Positions 10,100 to 21,618 of a stretch of DNA of 64,000 bases are shown piece after piece. The DNA is taken from NCBI GenBank assembly GCA_963921195.1, contig OY992536.1:175902995-175966994 (forward strand), in the 5' to 3' direction. The notes under the pieces are model-generated. The model made no database searches. It was not told the DNA's origin and worked only from the letters and a program-made list of their open reading frames with translations. Both the position numbers and the translations under genes were made by a program. The first letter of the stretch is position 1, and the number at the start of each line of letters is the position of its first letter. This DNA comes from Pegoplata infirma (Eukaryota > Arthropoda > Insecta > Diptera > Anthomyiidae).

Positions 10100-12440
10100 A
10101 AAAATGTCTTGCAATCTGAGACTTTCTACAAGAAAATAAGACATTCTATAGGAACAATGTCTCAGGATCTGTGACATTTTCTTTAGGAAAATTCCCCGAG
10201 ATCTGAGACTTTTACTTTAGGAAAAATGTCTCAGAATCTGAGACTTTCTATAGGAAAAATGTCTCAGAATATGAGACTTTTTCTATGGGAAAAATGTCTC
10301 AGAATCTGAAACTTTTTCTATAGGAAAAATGTCTCAGAATCTGCGACTTTTTCTATGGGGAAAATGTCTCACAACCTGAGACTTTCTACAGGGAAAATGT
10401 CTCAATCTGAGACTTTTTCTATAGGAAAAATGTCTCAGAATCTGAGACTTTTTCTATAGGAAAAATGTGTCAGAATCTGGGACATTTTCTATAGGAAAAA
10501 TGTCTCAGAATCTGAGACTTTTTGTATAGGAAAAATGTCTCAGAATCTGACACTTTTTCTATAGGAAAAATGTGTCAGAATCTGGGACATTTTCTATAGG
10601 AAAAATGTCTCAGAATCTAAGACTTTTTGTATAGGAAAAATGTGTCAGAATCTGGGACATTTTCTATAGGAAAAATGTCTCAGGATCTGCGACTTTTTCT
10701 ATAGGAAAAATGTCTCAGAATCTGAGACTTTCTCTAAAGGAAAAATTTCTCAGAATCTGCGACTTTTTTTTATAAGAAAAATGTCTCAGAATGTGATACT
10801 TTTTCTATAGGAAAAATGTCTCAGAATCTGAATTTTTCTATAGGAAAAATATATCAGAATCTGATACTTTTTCTATAGGAAAAATGTCTCAGAATCTGTA
10901 ACATTTTCTATAGGAAAAATGTCTCAGGATCTGCGACTTTTTCTATAGGAAAAATGTCTCAGAATCTGAGACTTTCTCTAAAGGAAAAATTTCTCAGAAT
11001 CTGCGACTTTTTCTATAGGGAAAATGTCTCAGAATCTGAGACATTTTTTTATAAGAAAAATGTCTTAGAATGTGATACTTTTTCTATAGGAAAAATGTCT
11101 CAGAATCTGAATTTTTCTATAGGAAAAATATATCAGAATCTGATACTTTTTCTATAGGAAAAATGTCTCAGAGTCTGTAACATTTCCTATAGGAAAAATG
11201 TCTCAGAATCTGTAACATTTTCTATAGGAAATATGTCTCAGAATCTGACACTTTTTCTATAGGAAAAATGTCTCAGAATCTAAGACTATTTCAATAGGGA
11301 AAATGTCTCACAATCTGAGACTTTTTCTACAGGGAAAATGTCTCAGAATCTGAGACTTTTTCTATAGGGAAAATGTCTCAAATTCAGATACTTTTTTTAT
11401 ACGAAAAATGTCTCAGAATGTGATAATTTCTATAGGAAAAATGTCTCAGAATGCGAGACTTTTTCTATAGGAAAAATGTCTCAGAATGTGAGATTTTTTC
11501 TTTAGGAAAAATGTCTCAGAATGTGAGACTTTTTCTATAGGAAAAATGTCTCAGAATGTGAGACTTTTTCTGTAGGAAAAATGTCTCGGAATCTGACACT
11601 TTTTCTGTAGGAGAAATGTCTCAGAATCTGAGAGCTTTTCTATAAGAAAAATGTTTCAGAATCTGAGACTTTGTCTATAGGAAAAACGTCTTAGAGTCCG
11701 AGACTTTATCTTTGGGAAAAATGTTTCAGAATCCGGGACATTTTCTATAAAATGTCTCGGATTCTGAGATTTTTCTATATTAAAAATGTCTCAGAATCTG
11801 ATACTTATTTTATAGGAGAAATGTTTCAGAATCTGAGACTTTTTTTATAGGAAAAAGGTCTCAGACAGAATCTGAGAGTTTTTCTATAAGAAAAATGTTT
11901 ACGAATCTAAGAGTTTTTCTATAAGAAAAATGTTTCAGAATCTGAGACTTTGTCTATAGAAAAAACGTCTTGGAGTCCGAGACTTTTTCTTTGGGATATA
12001 CGTGGCAGAATCTGGGACATTTTCTATAGGAAAAATGTCTCAGAATCTGAGACTTTTTCTATAGGAAAAATGTCTCAGAACCTGATACTTTTTATAGGAA
12101 AAATGTCTCAGAGTCTGAGACTTTTTCTATAGGAAAAATGTCTCAGAATATGAGACTTTTTCTATAGGAAAAATGTCTCAGAATGTGAGACTTTTTCTAC
12201 AGGAAAAATGTCTCAGAATCTGAGACTTTCATAGGAAAAATGTCTCAGTATCTGAGACTTTTTCTATAGGAAAAATGTCTCAGAATGTGAGACTTTTTCT
12301 ATAGGAAAAATGTCTCAGAATCTGAGACTTTCTCTACAGGAAAAATTTCTCAGAATCTGAGACTTTTTCTGTAGAAAAAATGTCTCAGAATCTGAGACTT
12401 TTTCTGTAAAAAAGTGACTCAGAATCTGAGATACCTTTAA
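10100..12440. repeat. 35-bp dyad-symmetric satellite array, main block
   Basis: The monomer is about AGGAAAAATGTCTCAGAATC followed by TGAGACTTTTTCTAT, 35 bp, repeated roughly 65 times with point variants and single-unit gains or losses. Each unit contains gtctcaga-a-tctgagac, an 8-bp-armed palindrome around one base. Short open frames in it are by-products of the repeat. A segment of about 244 bp (seven units) starting at 10677 is repeated at 10921, so there is higher-order duplication. Confidence 0.95.
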
Positions 12441-12917
12441 TAGAAATTCGATACCTTTAATAGAAAAAATTGCTTAAAGTCTAAATGTATGAATAATTAT
12501 ATAGAAAGCATTTAAATAAATCGCAAATAATGCAAAAAAAATAGCCGTTGTTTTTTTTTTGTAAAGAAAATATTAAACTGAGTTTTATTATTCTTAAGAA
12601 ACAAACTTTAAATCAGTTCCTAAGTTTGAAGTCATTAGATTTTATAGATATCATATCTAACAAAATTAGGTGGCCAATTTTCCAGATTTCATCGTAACGG
12701 TCATTGAAGTTGGTATTGGTAGCCTTTTTCTATAGGAAAAATGTTTTTTTAAATAGAAAAAAAAACATTAGATTCTGAATATTTGTATTATAGTTATATA
12801 GAACCCATTCGTTTTTTAATAAACTATTAAACTGAGTTTTTTTATTCTTTAGAAACAAACTTTAAAGAAGTTTTAAAATTTGAAGTCATTAGATTTCGAG
12901 ATTACGAGATTTCATAA
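12441..12917. repeat. Non-satellite spacer with an internal direct repeat
   Basis: The phrase aactgagttttattattctt...gaagtcattagattt occurs at about 12574-12642 and again at about 12830-12897, so a unit of about 255 bp is duplicated between the two satellite blocks. No gene is visible. Confidence 0.6.
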
Positions 12918-13530
12918 GAATAATCTCTGAGACTTTTTCTATTAGAAAAATATCTCAGAATCTGACATTTTCTGTAAGAAAAATGTCTTAGAATCTAAGA
13001 CTTTTTCTTTAAGAAAAATGTCTCAGAATCTAAGACTTTTTCTTTAAGAAAAATGTCTCAGAATCTAAGACTTTTTCTTTAAGAAAAATGTCTCAGGATC
13101 TGAGACTTTTTCTATAAGAAAAATGTCTTAGAATCTGAGACTTTTTCTATCAGAAAAATATCTCAGAATCTGAGACTTTTTCTATCAGAAAAATGTCTCA
13201 GAATGTGAAACCTTTTTTATAAAATAATGTTTTAGAAATATTTCTAGAACAAAAAAGTCTTCCTATGGAAGCTGCTTCAGTTTGAAAGGAGTTTTTTCTA
13301 TTGTATAACCCAACATTCAAAGGACTTTCTTTATAAAGAAAGTTTTCAATTTAGTCCTTTGATGGAAAACTTTCTTCAAAAAAATAAACGAATATGAAAC
13401 TTTTTGTACAGGAACAATTTTATAGAAACCAAAACTTTTCCTAATGAAAAGGAATACTCAGAATCTCCGACTTTATCGATGTGCAAAATGTGGAAGAAAA
13501 ACTTTATATAGGAAAAATATCAGTGGGTTT
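12918..13530. repeat. 35-bp satellite array, second block and decaying edge
   Basis: Units of the same monomer, with an aagaaaaatgtct variant, run to about 13215. Isolated degenerate units continue to about 13530. Further outliers lie at 14362-14450 and 42885-42915. Confidence 0.85.
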
Positions 13531-14609
13531 TTTTATAATAAAATTTATTAAAATCTTAAACTGTTTCTTAATTACATAATTTATTTAATTAAATTTTATT
13601 TTTTGTTTTTTTTTTTTCAATGATAAAAAATATTTAATAAAAATAAACAAAAATAAAATATTGACATTGTCATTATTAGTGGTGAAATAGGGTGGTAAAT
13701 TTCAAAAACGAATTCAGAGTTGATACGCAATACTATAATTTTTATAATTATATTTGTCTTTTCTTTAATTTTAATTGCAAATATGCATTCATTTTAATTT
13801 TAATAGTTGTGTTTAATGTTTAATTATGTTTTTTCACTTTTTGTTTCGAAAAAATTCCAAAACAAAAAAAATATTGATAACAAAAAGTAACTCTGTGTAT
13901 GGTGAAAATATTTTTGGTCGGTGGTGAATAAAGTTAGGTACACACATACTAAAGAGGTCCTAACTCCAATACATACAAAGAGTTAGGTCTTCTGACAGCA
14001 AAACAAAATGAGTCGGAAGTCTTGTTAGTCTTTGCCACAGGGCTAGTGGAATTTTTGACAAAGGTAAAGAAATTTTTGAATTTTATAAATTTGAATGCTA
14101 AATAAAAAACAAACAAAAAATTAAACAAATCAAAACAAAATAAATAATTAATTAAATTTAGAAATATAATGGGATATTCCAGCAAGAAAACAAGATTTAC
14201 GTTAAACGTGAGTATTGCCTAGGATACATTTTGCGGGCGATTTCTAAAAAAAATTATACCAACAGGGATTAAACCATCGGATTAATATAAGATTTGATTT
14301 TTTGTGTTCATTCGTAATAAAAAAGTTATTTTTAATTTTTTATGTTTTTTTAAATGCCTCTAAAGAATCCGAGACCTTTCATAGACAAAATGACTCAGAC
14401 TCTGATATATTTTCAACAAAAAAATTTCTTGGAATTTCTTTAGGAAAAACGGTTTTTTTTTCAACTGCCTAAACTGCTTTTAAAGGGAAAATCATCCATT
14501 ATTTAATCTTATTTGCAAGAGAAATGCAATAATCTAACATAAATAATTCCACAAATTATAAATTTTTGCAGTTTTTTAGGTTTATTTTTCAACTGTCAAA
14601 AATTTCTTG
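13531..14609. other. AT-rich sequence, no gene seen
   Basis: It contains the right arm of the inner inverted repeat (14010-14055) and scattered degenerate satellite units. Nothing coding is recognisable. Confidence 0.4.
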
Positions 14610-14614
14610 ATAAT

Positions 14615-14946
14615 TGTGTACTTACGGTGTACACACGGAAATAAAACAAACGACGGAGTTAATTAAGGTTTTTCGACTAACTGTCGTTATTAAATATTTA
14701 CCTTTATTTATAACAACTATTAAAACTAAAAAATGCTTACAGCTAAAAAATTATATGACATATATATTATTTTTAATAATTAAATACCTTATACTGAAAT
14801 AATAAAATTAATGCTTACGCAGTTAATTTGCCTTAAGTAGAGTATTAACCTAAGGTACAACAATTGCTGAGTAATGCCCAAAAGCCATATGGGCTAGTGG
14901 TCAATAACCCATGCAAATGTTGAGTTTTTAAATTTATAATTTAACA
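14615..14946 (-). repeat. BEL/Pao 3' LTR
   Basis: 332 bp, TGTGTACTTACGG...TTATAATTTAACA on the plus strand, same sequence as 19922-20253. In element orientation, aaggccggcagta lies just upstream at 14947-14960 and probably serves the polypurine-tract role, though it is not a pure purine run. Confidence 0.95.
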
Positions 14947-15020
14947 TACTGCCGGCCTTGAAAGATTCTAATATTTCAAAACAAAAAAAAATGCTTTAAA
15001 AAATTAATAGTTATGTGATT

Positions 15021-16301
15021 TTAAGTCAGACGAGGTAGGGCTATGGCAGCAGGCAAAAAGGTTGATGACATCCGACACATCTTTTTAGCAATCCAAATTA
15101 TGAGAACTATTATGATGAGTATTGTAATACCTGTTGTAAGGCTGATTCCATAATGGGCCAGATGATGAACATCAAGTTGCGTAGGAAAGCCTAGTATCGT
15201 AGAAGCTTTCGGAATGTCGGGTATTTTATACGTTTCTATATCAGCATTTAACTTTATATGAGTTAAGTTGGGCATAAACGTTGACAGGTTCATAATTGGA
15301 AATACGTAATTGGCATCAGAACTGTAGGAATCGTATGCCCACAAGTTAATTTCAGCAGATTCAAAATAGCAATTAGGCTGCAGTTTTAAAATTCCAGCAC
15401 CATCTAGAACAACGTTGTTTATATTCCCGTTGCATCTTATTTCCGCTACTGTTTTTTCATATAGTGAAAATATCCAAGTATTTTTCGAATGCGTTTGTTT
15501 CCAGAAACTGTGAAGTCTTTTTATTGCTATTTCACAGTCTTCTGGTATCTTTTTTGCCTTCAAGAATATGTTGATTTCACAGTTAATTGTATCTCGTGTA
15601 TTGAAGAGAGGATGGATTTGGGAACATATAATTATATCATTCATCTTTTGACAGCGGTTGAAGTTTTCATCGTCTAAGCTGTAGAAAACTGTCTTTCTTT
15701 CATCTATCAGGAAATACTTGCTGCTGGATTTAACCTTTACAGAGAATCCGTCATGTATCGTTGGATAAGAATATATTTCATATGCTGGAAATAGCTCCAC
15801 ATTTATAAGTGGAATACGTATATTAAAGATGACAAACTCGGTTGTTGTTCCCGCCGCAATTTCTGATAGCTTGACCAGTTCCACAGGATTTTCAGTCGGA
15901 AGCCTCAGATTTGTTTTCAAATTGGATTTTATCGTATTTATGTGTTCCTTAAACTTCTTTACTGGAAGGATATCAGTTAGGACATTGTTCTTTGAACTGA
16001 ACAATGTTCCTATTATACCATTTTGTACTTCTTCAAAGGATTGCAGTGATGTCAAAAGGTTTGTCACTGATCCAAGTAATTCTTCTTGGTCCTTTAAATT
16101 GTTAAGAGCCTTCTCTAGTGTGAGAATAGACCCGCTCATGGTTTCCATGTTTTTAAAAACGGCTTTGTTCTGTTCCTTAATAATTTCTGACGTCATATCT
16201 TGCACTGATGATTGGTTTTGCATGATGTTAAGTAAGTATTCTTCTTTTTGATCGTTGCTTTTGATTCTGTCAGAAAGGATTTCGGCATGCTCTTCATCCA
16301 T
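15021..16301 (-). pseudogene. Env-like (F-type fusion protein) C-terminal fragment of the BEL element
   Basis: An open frame of 426 codons. Residues about 1-110 are helical and coiled-coil-like. A cysteine-containing ectodomain follows (C217, C226, C241, C256, C290, C311), then one membrane segment at about 388-405 (rich in I, L, V) and a short basic tail. This layout, together with SLFGLMDEEHAEIL (the first seven residues lying just before the ATG in the same frame), fits the transmembrane subunit of baculovirus-F-like envelope proteins carried by some insect LTR elements. The signal peptide and N-terminal subunit are absent, so the ATG is probably an internal methionine rather than a native start. 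It overlaps the stop codon of the upstream frame (TGA/ATG), a consequence of the internal deletion. No env function can be expected. Confidence 0.75.
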
Positions 16302-19141
16302 CAGTCCAAATAATGAGTGATATATACCGCCAACAAATGTAAATGCTGCGTTTTAATATCAGCAATTTTTTGCAAACATTTTACTGCTAAGTATGGGGCG
16401 GACGATGTACCATAAGTAACGGTGTTAAGTGCATATGTTCGTATACTCTCATTTGGATTCCACCGCCAATATATTAGTTGATATTTCCTATCAGCTTCTT
16501 GTACCCAAATTTGTCTATACATTTTTTCAATATCTGCTGAAAATACATATCGATGTTTTCTAAAGCGTAGCAGAATATTGAAGAGATCTTCTTGCATTCG
16601 AGGACCAGTATGTAAAATGTCATTTAATGACAAATTTGTCGTTGTTTTGCAAGAGCCATCAAAAACAACGCGTAATTTTGTAGAGGTGCTTTCTGGTCTA
16701 AGCACACAATGATGTGGTAAGTAATACCCACTATTTATTTTCAATTGTTTGGTCAGTAACTCCATATGACCCATTTTCAAATATTTCTCCAAAAAATCGT
16801 TATATTGAATCCTTAAATCGTGGTTCTTTTCCAATTTTCTCTCCAGAGCAAAAAATCTTCTTTTTGCAATTACACTAGAATTCCCCAATAAATTAGTACT
16901 ATTTTTGAATGGTAACGAAACTTGAAATTTACCATCCATACCAATTTTCATATTCCTATTAAATAAGTCTTCACATTCTCTTTCCGCATTTGTGAGTTTA
17001 TTTATTTTTGGAATTTCCTCGATTTCCCAGAATTTTTGTAACAGTTCATCACTCGAAGTACGAACAGTTGCGACAATATTCGGTTCCAGTTTGGAATTTA
17101 AAATTTTCGCAGAGCCACCAACGATCCACCCAAGCTTTGTGTTCTGCAAAATTACTTTGTTCTTTTTATCCTTGAACTGACCTTCAAGCATAATGTCAAA
17201 GAACAGTTCTGCTCCTATGAGCATATCTATACCCTTTGGAATGTTATATTCTGGATCCGCTAGTTTGATATCGGAGGAAAAATTACCTCCTACTATTGGT
17301 TTTTCTGGTACATTTGATAATATGGTTTGTATTACCAACGCTTCCAGATAAGTTTTGTAACTAGAGGATTTTGATCTTAGCTTTACTGCTACTTTTTCGT
17401 TAATTTCAGACTTTTTTCTTGATAAGCCTTCAATTTTCCTGTTCGTCACTTCCCCTCTTAGTCTAAGTTTGCTTTTGAACCTCTTAGTCATCAAGCACAC
17501 CTGAGACCCACTGTCCAAAAGAACACGACAGTTTACCCATTTATCTGCACCGTTTTTAATCTGAACTATTGCTGTTGATAGCAATACACAAGAATTCTCG
17601 CTGACAAGGGCATTTTTCTGTGTTTGCTTTTCCCGGTGGAGAAGAGTATTGTGATCTTCACTGCACTCTTTGCAAACGAATTTACTGGTACACATTTTCT
17701 TTGAGTGACCAGTCTTTAAGCATTTAGAACACACATTGTGTTCATGTACCTTTTCCCACTTCTGTTTGGTGGGGAGGCTTCTAAATTTTGAACACCTATA
17801 TAAAATATGTCCAACAGCACATCCTAATGGGCACTTTGAATATGCTTCACTTTGTGTTTTGGAAGGAAATGCCCTATCTAGGCTTGAATTCCGAGTACCC
17901 TGCGCTTTATATCCTGCAGCCTTCACAATTTTCCCGCTCGATTCAGTGAATTGGCTAGCCTTCAAAGAAAAAAGTGTGCGTCTTAAAAATTGCAATAGGC
18001 TTTCAACCTTAGGCAGCTCTTCTGCATTTTCCAATTGTTGCTCAAACTGAACTCGCAAGTAATCGTCCAGCTTTCTCTGGAGTATAAAACACAACAGGGC
18101 TTGGTGCATCTCCTCCGTTTGAATTTTCATTGCACCAAGTGCCTGCAAGCTTTCGTTTACCGTCTCTAAGAACCCGTTTACACTCCCTAAATCGTACATA
18201 CAAGCTGGTACATCTAAAATAGATTTAAAATATAAGGCAGTTAACTCCCTTTTGTTGGAATAAAAATCAACTAGAATTTTCCAAGCAGTGTCCAAGTTTT
18301 CGTCGGTTGAGGGCAATTTGGAAATTTTTCTTGCCGCTTCCCCTTCCAATTTAGATTTCAATATGCACATCTTTTGAGTCTTTGGAATTGCTTGATCCAA
18401 AATTAATTGCTCAAACAACTCCTTAAACGTTTCCCATTCAGTAGCATTTCCACTAAATTTTGGGATGTCAATTGATGGTAACTTAAAAGGAAGGGATTTT
18501 GCAAAGCTTTCAATGCCTGGTATCGTCAAATACCGATCCTTTAACTCAAAGAAAATTTCTATGAGCTCATCGTCCGGAAAATGTCCCATATACTGAATGA
18601 ACACTTGTTCAGCTGTTTTGTACTTCTCCTTGACGATGTCAACTGACGCTTCTTTCATCTGAAATTTATCTATTTTGGCCTCCAAATCGTCCAGGACATA
18701 TTTAAACTGCCGGACTAGTCCTCTACTTTCCACACTACTTCCGGGTGATTTAGGCGGTGTTATTGCCTGTGCCGAGGTAGAAGCCGAGTTGCTAGGAGGA
18801 GCTGGAGCAGATTGACGTGTCACCTTTTCCTCCTGTTGTAGTCTTGCCCTAAGTTGGCTACATAAGGCATCGAAATTCTTTGAAGCTTTTCGGACCTCCG
18901 ACGGAAAATCCTGCTTAAAGTAAGCATTCCTCTCCAACGTACTTGTTGGAGGCCGAAGGTCCTTGTCGTTCGCTTCGAATTTCACTATCAGTCGATCCCT
19001 TTGTGTCTTTAACTCCTTCGCCTGTCTTAATACTTCCTCATTAGTCGCTTCTCCTTGGAGTAACGAACTGAGGGAATTGTAGCAAGACACGATCTCATTC
19101 CCCAAATTTTCCTGCTCTTTGATTATCTCTATTGGCTCCAT
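16301..19141 (-). pseudogene. BEL/Pao gag-protease-RT polyprotein, truncated in RT
   Basis: A 946-codon frame. Residues 1-60 and 140-165 are helical. 225-400 resemble the BEL gag region (IPKFSGNATEWETFKELFEQ, DUF1759-like). Cysteine-histidine clusters at about 437-502 (CSKCLKTGHSKKMC and neighbours) are zinc knuckles. LLDSGSQVCLM at 541-551 is the aspartic protease active site. RT starts at about 805 with LRVVFDGS (823-830) and FSADIEKMYRQI (867-878, catalytic Asp of motif A). The frame then diverges and stops after THYLD, before the motif C aspartates. A full BEL pol would continue through RT, RNase H and integrase for several hundred more residues. The start is the first ATG after the primer site. 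The frame is otherwise undamaged, in keeping with a young copy. Confidence 0.93.
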
Positions 19142-19900
19142 TGTAAATTCGCTTTTGCAACAGAAAATTTTAAAAACACTTGTTTACTGGATACGTTTTC
19201 CAGTAAGAACAAAATAACAAAATTCCCAAAAAAATATATACTTTTCTTAGCAAAATAGATATACCAAAGCCTACAGGTCACAAGAACAAAACCAAGGTTT
19301 AAAAAAAAAAAAAAAATATTTATTTACTTATTTTTTATTTTTATTTAACGCAATAAACCAAATAGTCGCGTGAAAAATATTAAATCATGGCAATAACAAG
19401 TGATATTCCGCAAAAAAAAAAAAACAAAAACAAATAAGATATAGATATACCGAAATAAGCAAAACGAATTATTATCGTGAAGAAATCAAATTGTAAAAAA
19501 AACCAAGTTATTTAATTAAAAAAAATTTAAATAAATTTGAAATTATACAAAAATAGAATCATTGACTTACCAATTTTGTTTTTAAATGCTGCTTTCAATT
19601 TTTTTTTTTATTTTTGTTTTTAATTTTTCCGAACCGAACCGTATTTTTTTTTGTTTTATGTTTTATATTTTTCACTTTATTTTTTAAAATATATTTTGCA
19701 CATATATTTTTTTTATTTTTATTTTTTTTTTTTTTAATTTAAAAATAATATTTTTAATATTTTTCACTTTTTTATTTAAAATATATTTTGCATATATATT
19801 TTTTCACATTAAACTATATTTTTATTTTTTACGCGTTTCTTTTAATCACTGAGTGTTTTAAGTTCCTTACCACTGGTGGGGGGAAACTTAAAATTCAATG
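19142..19900 (-). other. BEL/Pao 5' leader
   Basis: About 760 bp of A/T-rich non-coding sequence lies between the primer site and the gag ATG. It has long poly-T/A runs and no ORF, as expected for a retroelement leader. Confidence 0.7.
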
Positions 19901-19918
19901 ATCACGTCGGGGTCACCA
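19901..19918 (-). promoter_or_regulatory. Primer binding site for tRNA-Trp
   Basis: The plus strand reads atcacgtcggggtcacca, identical to the last 18 bases, CCA included, of the conserved animal tRNA-Trp as I remember it. It lies 3 bp inside the 5' LTR, the normal PBS position. Confidence 0.85.
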
Positions 19919-19921
19919 AAA

Positions 19922-20253
19922 TGTGTACTTACGGTGTACACACGGAAATAAAACAAACGACGGAGTTAATTAAGGTTTTTCGACTAACTGTCGTTATTAA
20001 ATATTTACCTTTATTTATAACAACTATTAAAACTAAAAAATGCTTACAGCTAAAAAATTATATGACATATATATTATTTTTAATAATTAAATACCTTATA
20101 CTGAAATAATAAAATTAATGCTTACGCAGTTAATTTGCCTTAAGTAGAGTATTAACCTAAGGTACAACAATTGCTGAGTAATGCCCAAAAGCCATATGGG
20201 CTAGTGGTCAATAACCCATGCAAATGTTGAGTTTTTAAATTTATAATTTAACA
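19922..20253 (-). repeat. BEL/Pao 5' LTR
   Basis: 332 bp, no difference from 14615-14946 on direct comparison. It should hold the element's promoter. No further motif is claimed. Confidence 0.95.
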
Positions 20254-20361
20254 ATAATCAAAAAAGATTTCGTTTCACACAGCAAAAATATAAAATTTTC
20301 TCACCATAGAAAATTTATTTTCCACCATAGTACTTTGCTACCGTTTCACACACGCCCTAAG

Positions 20362-20691
20362 AATAACAAAAACAAAAAAAAATTTTTAAAAATTTTTCAA
20401 AAAAAAAAAAATGTTTTTTTATTTTCCGACAAAATATGCCAACTCTAATAAAATATTTGTTGTTTGTAAAATTTTTGGCATAGGTAAAAATTATTTAGAA
20501 TATTTAAACCATGTTATGGAAGGTACATTGTTAATTTTTACAATAATATGCGAAATAACTAGTTTTTTAGCTCTCCTGAACAGAAAGCTTTTTCGAGTTG
20601 GCATTTATTGAATATAGTTCGACGATATACGCATTGAAATTTTTCCAGTAAAATGTAGTAAAATTTAAGAAAAAGAGAAATTTATTCTCTC
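20362..20691. other. AT-rich sequence, no gene seen
   Basis: A 66-codon frame at 20411-20611 shows no recognisable domain and is probably chance. Confidence 0.4.
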
Positions 20692-20695
20692 TTAA

Positions 20696-21119
20696 GGTGG
20701 AAGTACATAGGACTGCGTTGCGTCCGATACGTTCACACCTCTGTCCGCTTTCTATGCGTTGAAAACTTTAAGTTACATAGAAAGGGCGTTGAATGCAGCA
20801 GCTTTTCATAAATTCCTTGCTAAATCCTCATGTTTTTGCACTAAAATTGGTTAATTTTTTTAGGAAAATTATATTTTTAATATTTTTTAAGTTTTTGTAT
20901 AAATTTATTAAAAAAATATTGTTTATTTTAAAACGAAAACAATACAAATGAAAATTGTCAAAAAAATTTTCAAGACGCAAAGAGTGGTGAATATTTTAAA
21001 AATTTTTTGAGTTCTATGCGTTTTGAACTTTTGTATTGTAACTTGCTTCATTCATTTATTCAGTTTTAACTTTTTGACAACCGGACGCAAAGAAAGTTTG
21101 TTCCTATGTACTTCCACCT
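20696..21119. mobile_element. 424-bp MITE flanked by TTAA
   Basis: The ends GGTGGAAGTACATAGGA and TCCTATGTACTTCCACC(T) are inverted repeats, flanked by TTAA (20692-20695, 21120-21123). GCGTCCG/CGGACGC also mirror each other inside. TTAA duplications are typical of piggyBac- and Kolobok-type transposition. No coding sequence. Confidence 0.75.
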
Positions 21120-21274
21120 TTAAATTGCTTACTACATTTACTATTTTTGTGTGTACTCGAACGGTTTTTGAGCAAAAATAGTAAATTGAGTAAATACTAG
21201 TAACTTGTAGTAGGTAATCGAATGGAGCTATAATTTGATTTATGAAGTTTTACAAGTAAATAAGCAATATAATG

Positions 21275-21570
21275 AATATATACGTGGCGTATGATTATTG
21301 AGTAAAAAAAAATAAAAAAAACTCGTCATATGTGGCGTATTATTTATATTTACTTCAGAATTTGTTTGTCATATTTGGGGTATGATTGTTGAATAATAAA
21401 ATTTAAGAAACTTGTCATATGTGGCGTATGATTAATATTTATGTCAACATTTGTTTGTCATATGTGGCGTATGATAATTGAATAATAAAATTTAAGAAAT
21501 ATGTCATACGTGGCGTATGATTAATATTTACTACACAATTTGTTTGTCCTATCTGGCGTATGATTATTGA
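21275..21570. repeat. 43/46-bp alternating tandem repeat
   Basis: The core gtcatatgtggcgtatgat recurs seven times at alternating spacings of 43 and 46 bp (for example 21325, 21368, 21414, 21457, 21503, 21546), giving an 89-bp dimer period. Confidence 0.85.
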
Positions 21571-21618
21571 ATTTTCAGTTAAATTAATTAAAAGAAAATT
21601 CAAAATGATTAAAAAATA

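Larger units (their letters stand above)
14615..20253 (-). mobile_element. BEL/Pao LTR retrotransposon, internally deleted, recent insertion
   Basis: Two LTRs of 332 bp, identical as read here, with TG...CA ends bound a 5,639-bp element. It is flanked by the 5-bp duplication ataat (14610-14614, 20254-20258), the size expected for BEL/Pao. It runs right to left: the 5' LTR is at 19922-20253, then a tRNA-Trp primer site, gag-protease-partial RT, an env-like fragment, and the 3' LTR. The RT C-terminus, RNase H, integrase and the front of env are missing, so this copy cannot move by itself. Identical LTRs show recent insertion, probably with enzymes supplied by a complete relative, unless the deletion came afterwards. 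Confidence 0.95.
9375..20360. repeat. 30-bp inverted ends enclosing satellite and BEL element
   Basis: Bases 9375-9404 (TAAGGGTGTGTGTGAAACGG...) recur inverted at 20331-20360 with two differences. Inside, a second inverted pair (aggcaaagactaacaagac, 9442-9486 and 14010-14055) brackets the satellite array. Removing the BEL insertion leaves about 5.3 kb. No 8-bp duplication is visible at the outer ends, so this may be an old hAT-type element or a foldback region. Confidence 0.55.

Noticed and set aside
9868..10119. 83-codon frame with a hydrophobic start (MLWFRLKYLSVFLLYLP)
   Set aside because: It resembles a signal peptide, but the frame has an overlapping open frame on the other strand, no homology I recognise, and ends at the satellite edge.
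10100..13215. CRISPR array
   Set aside because: The 35-bp repeats are contiguous with no unique spacers, units vary, and the context is eukaryotic transposon DNA. It is a satellite.
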